Shown: piece by piece, positions 1-11,839 of the stretch
How positions within the stretch are numbered: the stretch's first letter is position 1
Layout: each line of letters starts with the position of its first letter
From: Dryococelus australis
Lineage: Eukaryota > Arthropoda > Insecta > Phasmatodea > Phasmatidae
Reading direction: 5' to 3'
Length of the DNA: 64,000 nucleotides
Assembly (NCBI GenBank): GCA_029891345.1
Contig: CM057000.1
Coordinates: forward strand, 129,617,338-129,681,337
Program-made: the position numbers and the translations under genes
The notes under the pieces: model-generated
Database searches by the model: none
The model's input: the letters and a program-made list of their open reading frames with translations, nothing else
What the model was told of the DNA's origin: nothing

Positions 1-135
1 GCACATCACAGTGGAGTGACTGTGTGTTCCGCGTGGGTCCCGAGGATGACCACCAGGTAATCACAGGTACCTGCTAGCAGGGGCTGGGGTGTGGAACGTT
101 CCCTCCATCTGCCCGGCGTTGTCTTACTGTTCCAG

Positions 136-269
136 ATGTTCAGGGTGCACAAGTTGATCCTGGCGGCCAGTAGCCCGGTTTTCGGGGCCATGTGCTTCGG
201 TCCGCTGGCCGAGAAGTCTTGTATTAGTGTGCCAGACATCGAGCCACATGTGTTTGAAATCTTGCTCGA
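136..269 (+). CDS. BTB-BACK-PHR gene, internal exon (middle of the BTB domain)
   Basis: This is an internal coding exon of a BTB/POZ protein. A polypyrimidine tract and TTCCAG acceptor end at 135, and a GTAAGT donor begins at 270. The 134 nt encode 44 codons plus two bases. The residues include HKLILAASSPVF, the acidic/hydrophobic stretch and EPHVFEILLE, the usual order in the middle of a BTB fold. The two leftover bases join the first base at 22515 to give Glu-Tyr, so the phase matches across a 22.2 kb intron. BTB domains dimerise, and in the BTBD1/2/3/6 family they bind cullin-3 as ubiquitin-ligase adaptors; this role is family knowledge, not visible here. The ATG at 136 is probably an internal Met, because the first ~30 residues of the BTB fold are missing and should be encoded left of the window. 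Confidence 0.85.
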
Positions 270-619
270 GTAAGTGGTGCATTGATAGCGGTGTAGGAAA
301 GCACTGGCCAATAAAGTTAAATCTACTCTGTAGTTTTTCTATACAGGATATCCCACTTGGTGTTTGCCCAGGAGTAATTCATATACCATTGACTAGTAGG
401 AAGGGTACGTAAGACATAATTAGGGAAGATAGACAAAAGAGGGTAAGAACAAAATACTGTAAAGGGTAAAGAGCAAGACTGGAGTTCTTACCAGACTTAA
501 GTTTGACCACAGAAAGATAGGTGTATCATTTGCCGGCAGATGCAAGACATGTGGCCAAGGTTAGTTTGGCATCTGCAACAACTGTGTGGGTCTCACAGAA
601 GGGAGTGCTTTGTTTTGTT
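270..619. other. start of intron 1, nothing recognised
   Basis: This is intronic sequence between the donor at 270 and the left LTR of the BEL/Pao element. No gene, repeat or motif is recognised. Confidence 0.6.
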
Positions 620-833
620 TGTTGCTAGAATATTTTTAAAACGTTAAAACAATACAAATAGTGCCGAACACGCCCACTGCGAACTTACCATGTCGCCATC
701 TTAAATCACACTGGCACCACGAACTACTTGCAGCAACGTTATGTAGTTGAAAAAATTATTCTATGCAGAGAAACAAAAATGTTGTTAGGGCCTCGTGCAA
801 ATATATATAAGTCTTTTCACACAATAGGCAACA
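620..833 (-). repeat. BEL/Pao 3' LTR (left copy)
   Basis: It aligns along its length with 5188-5405. Shared landmarks are CTGCGAACTTACCA, CTACTTGCAGC and GGTCTCGTGTAAAT-like segments. The ends fit TG...CA when read 620-833. Confidence 0.85.
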
Positions 834-1412
834 TACCGCCTGAGGTCTATTGATTGGGTAGAAAGCGTCGTAACACTTGTGGTACATATAAACACACTGC
901 ATGAATCGAGAAAGGGCAAGTTTACTGTGCTGGAAGACAATATAACTTGTGCAATGGCCTACACAACTGTCCCTTCTTCGTGCATAGGTCAGCCACTCTA
1001 CCCACACCATCACATTCAAGATGAAGCTTCACAATTTGATCTAGGCACCAGCCAAGAGGTGGTACTCGTTTTTCCCCAACTAGAACCAAATCTCCAACCT
1101 TGAGTGCTGGTTGCTGGGTGTGTCACTTGCTCCTCAGTTGCAGTTGCTGCAATTACTCTTCATACTATCGCTTCCAAAACTGGTTAGTGAGTGCACACAC
1201 CATTTTTCACCTTTGAGGTAAACAGATATCCTCACCATCGCATGATTGAGGTTCAGCTACAAGAGGCCTACTGATCAGAAAATGTCCAGGTGTGAGGATG
1301 GCAAAGTCATTAGGATCAGAAGACACTGAGGTTAGAGGCCGTGAATTGAGGGCAGCTTCAACTCTAGTGCAGTGTGTCGTCAATTCTTACAGAGTCACAA
1401 TTTTATTTCCAA

Positions 1413-1661
1413 TTACTTGCCTAAGGTGGTATTTGGCAGACTCGACGGCAGCTTCCCACAATCCTCCCTGATGTAGACTGGCAGATGGGAGGAAATTAAG
1501 TGAGTCAATGCAAAATTCTCTAGTACTGGGGAATAGAGGAGCTCAGTAAAAAACTGTTGAAGATGCTTTGAAGCTCCTACAAAATTGGTTCCACAGTTAG
1601 AGTACAGATGGTCATGCACACAAACCTCTTCGTGACACAAACTGGATAAGGGCTGCAACAA
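1413..1661 (-). pseudogene. BEL/Pao integrase remnant
   Basis: An 82-codon segment includes NCGTNFVGASKHLQQF, the second-Asp region of an rve integrase core (normally DNGTNFVGA). Further on, HLPVYIREDCGKLPS resembles HFGGLWEAAVKS. The catalytic Asp before 'NGTNF' is not retained as such in this copy. Confidence 0.75.
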
Positions 1662-2380
1662 AACTGTCGGCAGTCAAGCAAGTAACCACCTGAATATGTA
1701 TGGCCTTGTCACATAACAGATGAAAATAGGGATATATGCTTTCTGGATGACCATGCGATGCAGTATGTTAAGCCTTCATGGTGAGAGATGCAGCATAGTC
1801 CACACCAGTCCGTTCAAAGGCTCCAGCAGATGTGACTCGAGCAGGAGGAAAGTCACCCATCACTGGGGCATTGTTCACCGGCTGACACTGAAAACAACGT
1901 ACCCATTAGAATACTCTAGAGTGAACCAGGGATCGAGCTGAGAGATTCCAAAACTGTGACAAAACTGACTGTAACAACTGAGGTGCTGCATGCAAATACT
2001 TGATGTAGTGATCTACCAGAACTTCAACAGCAACATGTTTTTTTTTTGGCAGTACAATAGGATGTTTTGACGAAAACTACATGTTAGCATGTAAACGACC
2101 TGTCTGCCCTGAGCACACCATTTTGGTCGAGGAAGGGTGCTAAATGTTGCAATCACGTGGAGCAAGGTTTGCCCATTTTAAGGTGTTGCAAGTCCTCTGT
2201 TAAACATTCACTATGGATACACCAAGGATGCAGCTTCCGTCCACCATGCTGAAGACAGGATGCCACTGATACAAGGTTGTTTCTGAGTGTGTTTAATGAA
2301 ACGCTTCACTACACCATGACACAGACCAACTTCTGCCATGACAAGATCCGTTGTAATACTGGAAGTTGTTCCAAAGTTTC

Positions 2381-2668
2381 CTAGGTGGTCAGTAGCTTCA
2401 ACTCTGGCACATTTTCCATTGTCTGATTAACAGTGGACAGTGGCCACTGCTCTGGAGGGTTAACTAGCCACCGGGAGGCCATACCACCACAAGTCATGAG
2501 AGAGGAGTTCTTGAGGAAGAATGCCATAAGTAGCACAGTCAGAGGGGTTGTCTTTTCAAACAACAGTTTATTTAGTTGGGGAGCGATCCACTCCTGGATT
2601 TGTGAAACACTATTTGCCACAAAGGTTTTCATTAAGTATGGCTGGGTCTTTATCCAAGTCAGAGTCAT
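2381..2668 (-). pseudogene. BEL/Pao RNase H-integrase linker remnant
   Basis: A 95-codon segment starts TLTWIKTQPYLMKTFVANSV and ends with an SSLMTCGGMASRWL-like stretch. This matches the BEL/Pao linker in which 'xWI...KTFVANRVxxIQ' precedes the integrase zinc domain and the WW(H)GPxWL motif. Confidence 0.75.
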
Positions 2669-2899
2669 GCTTGAGTCGGTCTAGGCATGAGTAGCAGTGA
2701 TATGTAAGTACTGGACTAGGAAGGTATGACTATAGACCATCAGTTTGGCCAGTAGATGAGCACCACACAACTCTAATTGAAGGGGAGATACTTGTTTAAG
2801 TGGAGCTACCTGTTATTTTGCTAAGACAAAATATACACACACATTCCCTTGAGTGTCCACACTTCTTGGATAAACAGCAGCTGCATAGGCTTTCTCAGA

Positions 2900-3540
2900 G
2901 GTACCTGAGAAACCATGCAGTTTCTCACTAACAACATTTGGACATGAAACGAGGTAGACAAAATGCTTCTAGTTCTGCTAACCCATTCAGGAAATTATTC
3001 CACTTTTCCCTTGCTGGAATTGGAAGGGGGTCATCCCAACCTAGGCCCTGAGTTTGCAACCACTGCATGGTGACAACCAATCCATAGGATCTTATATACA
3101 GGCTGTTTGAGACAGGCCAAAGCGTTTGGTTGCTACACCATTGGTGACACTTAAATGGTATGAACAGGAGTCCTTTTCCAGGTTCCAGTATAAACCCATA
3201 ATATTTACCACAGTGTCAGATGAGAAGTCGAGCTCTTGTGGGGTTTCACGATGTGTTACAGGTACATTCTCAAGAAGTTGAGGCTCATTGCTCAACCATT
3301 TCCGAAACTCAAACCCACTCCGAGACAAACTTTCAATCAGTTGAGACTTCAGCACACGTGCTACTTCTACAGATGTTGCTCCTGTAACAATATCATCGAC
3401 AAATATGTTGTTTTTAATAGCATTTGCTCAAGAAGGTAATGGGCACCTTTATCTCCCTGAATCATCCCAGGAATGGGTGTCCTGAAAATGTTTCTCGTAG
3501 CAGTCGGCACTTGGTAACCTTGTCCTGACACAAGAGGGTT
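2900..3540 (-). pseudogene. BEL/Pao reverse transcriptase remnant
   Basis: The palm motif FVDD is encoded at 3403-3392, followed by IVTGATSVEVARVLKSQL in the same direction. After that come SRSGFEFRKWLSN and VNIMGLYWNLEKDS, a pattern specific to BEL/Pao RTs (RKWxSN, LGLxWxxxxD). The open segment at 3355-3092 carries the last part. Stops and frame breaks on both sides mean no functional enzyme. Confidence 0.8.
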
Positions 3541-3541
3541 C

Positions 3542-4054
3542 TTAGATTTCCCAGGATCGCTTCAAAGTCGAATCCAACGAATCATCCATAACAACAAACA
3601 GTGAAACTAGACTGTGATCCAATTCAGTGGAGGACTCTGGGTATTTTCCCAGTAGTACCCATCCAGATTTTGATTCCAGTGCCACAGGCATATACTGTCC
3701 TAACTTCAATCTGCCACTCGAACACACACGTGCATAAACATCAGCCCTTAACAACATGTCAATGGGTGCAGACTTTTCAAATTGAGGTAATGCAAGAGGA
3801 AGGGAACCCAACTTGATTCGGACATCGTAATCCACAGAAGGTCGTGGTAAATTACTGGTAATTTTGGACACTAGGAACAGAGTGTGATCAAAGGTACACT
3901 GAGGCTCCATAGGTGACTGAATTTTACAACTGACAACATCCTTGAGATTGACATCTCCTTGAGAAAAACCTGAAACTATTTCATGTGCCTTATGAAGGGG
4001 CAGAGACAGTACCTCTGCTGAGGCTTCCCGAGATAAATGATACCTGAGTTGCAT
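3542..4054 (-). pseudogene. BEL/Pao protease-region remnant
   Basis: A 170-codon open segment begins QLRYHLSREASAEVLSLPL, like the region after the DSG site in BEL/Pao aspartic (A17) proteases. It continues with RPSVDYDVRIKLGSLPLA, the acidic LLRADVYARV segment and SKSGWVLLGKY, the usual run from protease into the RT N-terminus. The catalytic Asp lies just upstream, beyond the start of the open frame. Downstream, towards lower coordinates, the frame shifts before RT. Confidence 0.75.
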
Positions 4055-4321
4055 TGTCCAGCAGACAGCGCATCACATGAGGCTTGTTATCTGCACCATC
4101 AACTAGGGCTGTTGACAGAAAGACAGGTTTATGGTCATGAGTTGACACGTATGCAAATGTACTGCTTGGATCTTCAGTGTGGTCAGAACCTTGGTCTTTA
4201 CCCCCTGGAGTTGGATTAGGCTCACTATCTATGTGGAGCAGAATGTGATGCTTCTGTTTGCATCAGTAACATGTATTAGAGGAAGCACAATCTGCTAACG
4301 CATGGCCTGCTCTGAGACAGT

Positions 4322-4995
4322 TCAAGCATTGGTTAACTCCGCACATTTGTAAATGGAGTGAGAGGTTTTCTGACATACTGGATATGACCTTGGTAAACTG
4401 GGTTCATAGTTTGTAACAAAGACTGACTTCTGTTGAGAAGTTGTGTGACTTGATTTTATAGATGGTTTGTAATAGCCTTGACCTGCACTAATCATGCTCA
4501 CCACATTCATAGCACAGTCCTTCTTAGCAACCCTCGAACGTAGGAAAGCAATAAGTTCTGAAACAGTGGGAAATGTGTCAATGCTGTCTGTGTGTGAATT
4601 TTTAAACTCTGTCCTGATACCTACATTCAGTTTATATGACAAGATTGTAGCAAGCACTGGGTTATTTTCTGTCACATCACATCGTAGCCCTTTTAGGGCT
4701 CAAGCATTTTCTCTGAAAATGTTAACAAACTGTCTAATAGACTTGTGGACTATGGAGTTTACACCAGGCAAACCGAGAATCCTATTTGTGTACTACAAGG
4801 TAGATCATTTCTTTGAATTCTGATATTGGGATATAGAAGTTCCCAGGCAACTAAATAGTTCTCAGCACTAACCAGCAGATTTTTGACCAACTGTAATTCC
4901 TCCCCCTTCAAACATCTCAACAAGTATTGAACTTTTTCAATGTTAGGCAGGGCTTGATTGTCGTAGATTGTAGCATGACACAGTTGGGAGAACAT
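4322..4995 (-). pseudogene. BEL/Pao gag remnant (DUF1759-like, zinc knuckle)
   Basis: Two minus-strand open segments in different frames (4995-4759 and 4675-4322) look like one broken gag. The first has the DUF1759 pattern ALPNIEKVQYLLRCLKGEEL followed by SAENYLVAWELL. The second continues with an SxLIAFLRSR helix and ends in a zinc knuckle, C-x4-H-x4-C, in the order VCQKTSHSIYKC. The first cysteine of the usual CCHC knuckle is Tyr here (TAT instead of TGT), so nucleic-acid binding would be lost. Gag packages the element RNA in virus-like particles; this copy cannot make an intact one. Confidence 0.8.
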
Positions 4996-5187
4996 TGGCC
5001 ACTCTTCCCACTTACCTAAAAGGATGGCACATTGATTTTTGGAAGACGAACATTTGCAGCGGCAGATGTGGAAGTAATATCTGGGTTTGGTGAGGTTTGA
5101 ATGACGAGGGTGGACAAAAATTAGGTAATGTTACATCAGACTTTGGACATTAAAGGAAAGGAAGTCTCGTGCTTAGATGTAAGCAAA

Positions 5188-5405
5188 TATTGCCAGAATA
5201 TTGTAAAGCACTTAAAATGATACAAATTGTGCTGGACACACCTGCTGCGAACTTACCACGTTGCCATCTTGAATCTCACTGGCACTACAAGCTACTTGCA
5301 GCTATGCCATGTAGTTGAAGAAATTAGTCCATGCGGAGTTATACACATGTTTTTAGGGTCTCGTGTAAATACAGGTATACAAGTCTTCTCGCACAATACA
5401 CAACA
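5188..5405 (-). repeat. BEL/Pao 5' LTR (right copy)
   Basis: This is the partner of 620-833, with clear but imperfect identity. The terminus is slightly eroded: TATTGCC here corresponds to TGTTGCT in the other copy. Confidence 0.85.
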
Positions 5406-6369
5406 GTGTTTCTGTTGAAACATGTTTTTCTGGTTCAGGACTAAACTGGGTCCATCAAGGTGAGCCACACCCATTTCCTGGCTAAATGTGAAGTTTGCAA
5501 ATCATCAACAAATTTATGCATCCCACAGCTTTGATAACTGAAAATGATAGGAAAATTGCTGCATGAAGTGTCCTTAGGAACATTTCTGCATGAAGTGTCC
5601 TTGCCGAAACTGACACAAGAAATGGGAACACTTAAGCACATACCAAAACTAGCAGTCATCACCCATACTGCGTATTGGTTGTGTAGGAATTTCAAGCTAC
5701 TACTTGAAAGAGACAAGTGGGCATCCGGAAAATATGTGTGAAGTACATGTCACACCCTCCCTCCCTCCCTCCCTCCCTCCCTCCCTTCCTTCTTCACGTT
5801 CACCATCTCTTCCCATTTCAGTTAGCTATGAAAGTGCGTGGCTGCAAGTGACCAGCATAGCAGGTGACCATAAATTCCTTGCACAGTGTTGACTTTTCCA
5901 TGCAGTTTGAGGCTGTGTCCCTGGTTTAAGCTTGATGTTTCTGTGCAGGGAGATGCACACATGTTTGCATAGACAACTAACAATTGTAAGCATTCCCCTA
6001 CTTAGAGTTCATAGTCCCGTCTTAATAGCTATACTAGTGCTCAGGTCTCACCCTCCCAGGCAGCACAGAACTTGTTACTAGAAATGTAAGCATATTGGAC
6101 AGAACTTCGTATACAGATGAAGCATCATCCCCTCAGTGGGAATGTCAATTCCCAAAATACCAGTGCTTGTACAAGCATTTTCTTCAGCAGAAAAACTTTG
6201 GTTTAGTGTAATACCTCTCAGCACTGCATAATGTGGCCAGTCTTCTTCCACACAATCGTAAATGCAGGGTGGTACATGGACATCTTCACTGTTATTGTGG
6301 AGCAACTTGTATTGACACAACTTGAATAGGGCTCAGCACAGGCTACCACCAACATGATGGGGCGACACA
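5406..6369. other. unassigned intronic stretch with a CCCT microsatellite
   Basis: A (CCCT)n run lies at about 5755-5788. No protein family is recognised. A minus-strand open frame of 80 codons (6320-6078) has no recognisable motif. Confidence 0.5.
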
Positions 6370-6680
6370 TCATCACACCAGTGTGAGCATGGACCAAATC
6401 AAGTCATTTTTCCCTGACTGCATCATCTTCATGGGACTGTGGATGCTACAGTTTCCAGACCTATCACCCCATGATTTCGTCTTGTGAGGCATATAAAATC
6501 CTAAGGTGCATTGCTAGAAGCATCAGATTACTGTTGCAGTGGAAGACAACATTCACCAAATGTTGAGCTTGCAATTGCTGAACAGATAGTGTGAACCTTT
6601 GGTAACATGGAGTATTGCATTTGGGCATGTCTGCGTGCGGATGTTGGCCAGGCTCAGTGTTTCATTTGATATTGTAATTT
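6370..6680 (+). pseudogene. DDE transposase relic
   Basis: One plus-strand frame, interrupted by several stops, reads PDLSPHDFVL, then GI-NPKVHC, and after about 40 residues a short VRMLAR segment. The 'SPDLxPxDFFLWG' block is the final catalytic-Asp region of IS630/mariner-like DDE transposases common in insects. The sequence GGGACGTCCTGTAT follows at about 6777 and could be a transposon end. No coding capacity remains, and the subfamily is not determined. Confidence 0.45.
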
Positions 6681-9600
6681 ATCCCATAGACCACAGTATG
6701 TCTGCCTATAATTTTTATCTTCTTTGTTAGGTTCTCTGGGATTTTAAATGGAACAAACCAGGGCCAACAACGACTGGGACGTCCTGTATTTTGTTACTCT
6801 ATCATGGTTTGAAAGTTGTTCATGGTTACACTTAAAAATGGTAGTTAAGTCTTAATATGAATTATGTTTACCACTTTTTATTTAAAATGTTACAAAAAAA
6901 ATGTTTATTATAATTAGGCTAAACTAATTTAAACAGTTACATAATTTATTAAAATTTTATGCGTTAACTTATACTCTCACATGGCTTATTAAAGTTGTGT
7001 AAACTGTAATGATAAATTGCTCAAACTAAAACAATTTTGTTAACAAATGTTTGCATGTAATGAGCATATTATTCATGTTTTGCATTTATTATTGGCTAAA
7101 TGTTGAAATTCTACCTGTTTTTATAAAGTAGATGGTTTGTAGAATATCATGCACAATAAATTGGATGAATAATTATTGTGCAGTATATAGGTGTTCCAGT
7201 TATAATTATAGGGGTTTGCAAAGACTATTTTTTTTCATTTTGAATCAAAGTCGAAGATGAAGCCCTAAGTTTTCATCAAAGATGAATTCAGTCTGAGAAA
7301 ACTTCAATTTTTTTTAATTCTTAGAAAATTTCACTCATAATATATTAAATGGATTACTGTTTCTAATTGTATACAAAATTATGCTGACGTGGTAATGTGT
7401 CACAAAAATTTTGTAGAAGTCGGCAAAACAACATTTTTAGCTTTTTTTTTCTCCTGGGAAGGCCTTGATTCGTTATAACCGACCAAAAATTAATACAGTA
7501 ACTACTAGTAATAAAATACGTAGAACTTACTTCGTGGTACAGACAACACATGCTTGCAGTTTATGCATATTCACATGTGTGCTTGTTTGTTCCAAGTTAA
7601 TAAAATGTACACATTATTTGCAGGTTTCACAATCTGAGCACCTGGGCGCTAAACCTTGTACACCACCTTGAGGAAGTGGAGTAAAAGGTGCTGAAGTTGT
7701 AAAATTAATGTGGATAGACGAGTATCAGGGATTTTTAATTTTCAATACGTTTATTATGTATTTCGGACTTGGTATTTATGATTTACAGGGTCACGAATGG
7801 TGAAAATTTAGTAAAAATACAAATAGGTCATGTCATATTATGCAATTTTTTATTCTAAATAAACAATTTAAAGAAAAGTATATTAAATAATTTGGATAAA
7901 TATGTATTTTATAAATTTACACATATTGAGTTTAATTTAATTTAGGAAATTGAATGGAAATATTTTTACAAATTAGCTTTCAGGTAGTTGGGTGCTGACT
8001 TATAAAATCCATACACATGCCAGCATATTGTGTTACCCAGCTACACCCTCTACACCGTTAGGTGCTGAAGTTGCAGAGATTACATACCATGTGAACAAAT
8101 GGTGCTCCCGTTGTAACTGCAGTTTTTAAGGGGCAATGTTTATCCTTTGTCAAGAGATGTTTTAACTAGATACGATTACGTAATACTCACTTCTGTTGCC
8201 ATTTCATTTAATATAATTTCCAAATTATGCTTTATTATATGAGTTTAAACAAAATGCAATATAATCTGTGGTTAATTCAATAGTTTGACATAGAGATCAT
8301 GTGTAAGTATATTTCATTTGTTTTGAAACGATATTCAGTATTATAATTTTGTTTGTTAGCATTCATTATTCCCTAGTGGGTAGAAAGCAATGGAATCTTT
8401 CTCTTATCTTGCCATTGCTGGTTGGCAAAAAAATGTAGCATAGTCAGACGACAGCCAATCAGAAGACAGGTAACAACATAAGGAAGGCAGAAGTAAAATC
8501 GAACGTAAATTTATTTAGCAAATCTCTTATTACCACCTCCAGAGATGGATGCGTGGATGGGGTGTATTACAGAAAATTGAAATATTACTGAATAATGTAG
8601 AGACTTATCTTGAATGTAATTGTTGAAATAAGTTTTAATTTTGAAAGTTTTAATAAAGAAGAAATATTTATTAATGATTTAATTGTTTTTCAGAAGAAAA
8701 GAAAAAGAATTTGTCATTTGTTTTTTGAGAAGACTAACAAAGCAGTAAAAAGTTAAAGAATCAAGAATTATGGCTTTAAGGTCGGTATTCCAGAGCATTC
8801 AGTTTGGCCTTACATGTGTTCTACCATCTCGGGCGATTGAAAAGTCATGACTAATCCTTAACTTGCGGAACGTATGTCTGAACGTGTTTTATCTATGTCC
8901 TGAGATGGTATTGCATGTTCCACAGTTTGTTATTCGCTGCCTCGTGCGAGGTTATAAACAAATGAGAGTGACACTGAAGTGTTTATTTACAATAGCTTTT
9001 GCAAAAATTAATACCTGCATGGTTTATTTACTATGTTATCTGCAGCACTGGCAGTTATTACAGGCTTGATATAACTGTGCATACAGTAATAAAAATTAAT
9101 CATTATTATTAATGTCTGGCATGAGGTATTTATTTCGTTATTTATTGCGTGACAACATATGGAACATAATAGGATATGTTTCATGTTGGTAATGTGGAAA
9201 TTATATATGTAAATTTTAAATTGTTCACATGCATTTTAACAGCAAAATTGCAAATTTATATGTTTATACTAATAAATAAATCTACACTACTCTGCAATAC
9301 AAATCAGAGCTGTATTGTTGAAGCAGGAGTCAAGGGATAAAACAGCACATTGATCAAGTTCATAACCCCAATGTGAAAATAATGAATAATTATGCAGTCT
9401 TTAATTTATCATTTGTGCTGTATGTTCCATGGGAATTGAATACATAACCATATTTTAGGTCCTGGTAATAAAAATTTGCTACCTGCCCGTGTTTTTCATG
9501 AAAATTTATATACTGATATATGTGCAGTATTAAATATTCCCAGAAATACACATTTTAAACAATTTGTACTGCATACGTCAGTTTTATTGTAGTATTATTT

Positions 9601-10508
9601 CTCGAGTTTTACTGCCTATAATTCAGCATTTTTGTAAGTTGCTAAGCTGTGGCAAAAGTCAAAATCACAGGTACGCCAAGGCAAATTATAATTAATTGTG
9701 TTTCAGACCTGCTGGAAATCATTACAAAGTTGTGATATAAACATATATGTGGCCTTTGAAAAATTAGTACAATTGAAACAGCTGTTCAAAGTTAAAATAT
9801 GTAAATGTTGTTACTGCAGGTTTTGCTGTCACGTACGAAATCAAAGGCTACTCCATGGTTCAGTGTAATTTTGTACGCACATAACTTTTTCAATCGAAAC
9901 GACACACTGAACTAGTCTCCACTGAAACGTTGAAACATTAGAAACACAACTTAGCAACTCATGCAAATAATTTAAAACACAACATATACTATATTTATAA
10001 TGTAATTTTGAGTTTCACATGAGGTAGAAGGTACTCCTAACAGCCAGCATCAACAATCAACAAACCATGTCGTCAGTCATGCCAACATAACATTCTAACT
10101 TGTCCTGCCACTGACACTATGGTTTTACAATTGTAAAAGGTGGACTCACACAATATTTGCACAAACGTTATACTATTTTCTTTTGCATGTAAGGTCTTCA
10201 AATAAAAGCTTTAAAAAAAATTTTTACCGCTCGGGATATGAATCCAAAACGTATTGTTACAATTTCTCTCTAGAAATTAAATGGACTAAAACCAAGTTCA
10301 TTAAGATTGGAGGTCTTAATTAAATAAAAGAATTAATTATAATTTTTTTATTTTATTTACATTAACTACAAACAAAATTCTCTCTACTTAACAACTCACA
10401 ATAAATTTATATCACTCATTGTTCACAATCAATGAATTCAATTAATGCAATTTATAATTACTTCAAATAAATGACATTAAATAATTAAGGATCAGTCCCA
10501 ACAGACAG
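6681..10508. other. AT-rich intronic sequence without genes
   Basis: The sequence is AT-rich, with no ORF that resembles a protein. The segment 7196-7290 looks like an inverted copy of 14570-14655 (a shared region around AGGGGTTTGC/AGGGGTGTGC) and may be a decayed MITE end. Nothing else is recognised. Confidence 0.5.
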
Positions 10509-11212
10509 TGTGTCAACCTATTCAATTATTTGATAAATTATCTGTTGATATTCGACAGTTCCAATATTTACTTTGAAATCCATATTACATGTCCACTCAG
10601 TCCCACCTCAGTTTACTCCATTTCCCTCCAGTCTGCAATGTTCTACTAGAGTCTGCAGAGTGCCCTCACGCACAGTAGGCTTCACTCGCCGGGTTTCACA
10701 CCCTCTCAGCCATTCCACCAAGAACACTCGTCCACCGCTGTCTTCTCGCATTTAACTTTGCTCGCGCACTGCCAGATGGCCTCCGTCAAAGACTGCTGGT
10801 CGCTGGACCATCGCAGTTTAAATAGTGTCATAGGCCATCACCCAGAATTTTCTGTAAGTTACGTGCTGTGCCGAGCGTCCTAATCCCCAGAATGTTTGTG
10901 CGCTTCTTACAGATGTCTGATTCTTCAGCGGGGGGAGGAGGAGGGCTGCGATGCCAGCCAGTCTCACCAGAATATTCTTGCGTTGTTGCTACATTTGTCA
11001 GAATCTCCAACAGGGGAGAGGAGAGCTGTGACTTCAGCTAGTCTCGCCGCTATCCATCATTTATGGACTTCCCAGTAAAAGGGGGAGGGGGGACTGGCGA
11101 GGCAATGAGCGTGTCCTTCTAAGAAATGGGGAGAATCAAGGTGGGTCACCCCCCCCCCCCCACTCTCCACTGTGCCGGACAGCCTACTCAGCACCAGCTG
11201 CAGCGCGTAACA
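10509..11212 (-). repeat. Gypsy-1 3' LTR (left copy)
   Basis: It shares GTGT-TCAACCTATTCAA at the left end, and the GGAGGAGG...CCAGTCTCACCAGAATAT and GGATCAAGGTGGGTCACC-like blocks, with 13224-13556. On the minus strand it begins TGTTACGCGCTG. The left boundary is accurate only to a few bases. Confidence 0.8.
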
Positions 11213-11223
11213 CTGCTCCCTCC

Positions 11224-11420
11224 TTAAGTCTGTTGGTCCCGAACAGACTTTCCAACATTAGGACCTTTGTACAATGCCAGTCGGTCGATGTGGACAACCT
11301 TTGGCTTTTCTTTCCAGGAGTTCCGGCGACAGATCTAGAAGGAAGTCTCACTTGCTTCAAAATTTGGTAAGGGCCTTCCCAACATCCTTGGCATTGAGAT
11401 GTATTCCTCCAAAGGTTCTT
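11224..11420 (-). pseudogene. Gypsy-1 pol C-terminal tail
   Basis: The minus strand reads KPKVVHIDRLALYKGPNV and ends VRDQQT-stop at about 11225. This is the standard end of Gypsy integrases (KVVHVDRL). About 40 residues earlier a GPYQIL-like piece is visible in another frame. It shows that the element once had a full pol, which was deleted. Confidence 0.8.
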
Positions 11421-11839
11421 TTTTTTTTTTTTTTCATACAGTCACACTAGCCTTCCTTCCTTGAATGATATCTGCAACTCTCGGACAACATGGAGCGTTC
11501 CTCTTGATGCCACTAGACACTGGGATATATTCATACCCTGCCCTCTGGCCTTCTTCTTTCTAAAGATGCATATGTGTGGCTCCATCTGAAAACTGGGCTT
11601 CACTTGTTTCCTTGCCTGCATTAACTGCTGGGTGACATCTTACACTGTCCGACTCCAATATCCTTGTTCTTCTTACCACCATATGGCAATCTTTCTTCGT
11701 TCCCTCAAATGTGATGTTACCGGTTGTTTTGATAGGCCCGTGGTTTGGATAAGTATTACTGTGGCGGTCAGTTCCAATTGTTCGCTCAGCTGTCTCTTGA
11801 CCAGTTCCTCAATGACTAGCCTCAGGTGGCACCCCTAGA

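Larger units (their letters stand above)
620..5405 (-). mobile_element. degenerate BEL/Pao LTR retrotransposon
   Basis: Two direct ~215 bp repeats (620-833 and 5188-5405) flank about 4.35 kb that, on the minus strand, holds BEL/Pao protein fragments in the standard order: DUF1759-type gag, a zinc knuckle, an A17-type protease, a reverse transcriptase with FVDD, an RNase H/tether segment and an integrase. Full-length BEL/Pao elements are usually 6-7 kb, so this copy has lost internal sequence, and every frame is broken. The strand follows from the protein order, so the 5' LTR is the right-hand copy. The LTRs differ at many positions, which points to an old insertion. Confidence 0.9.
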
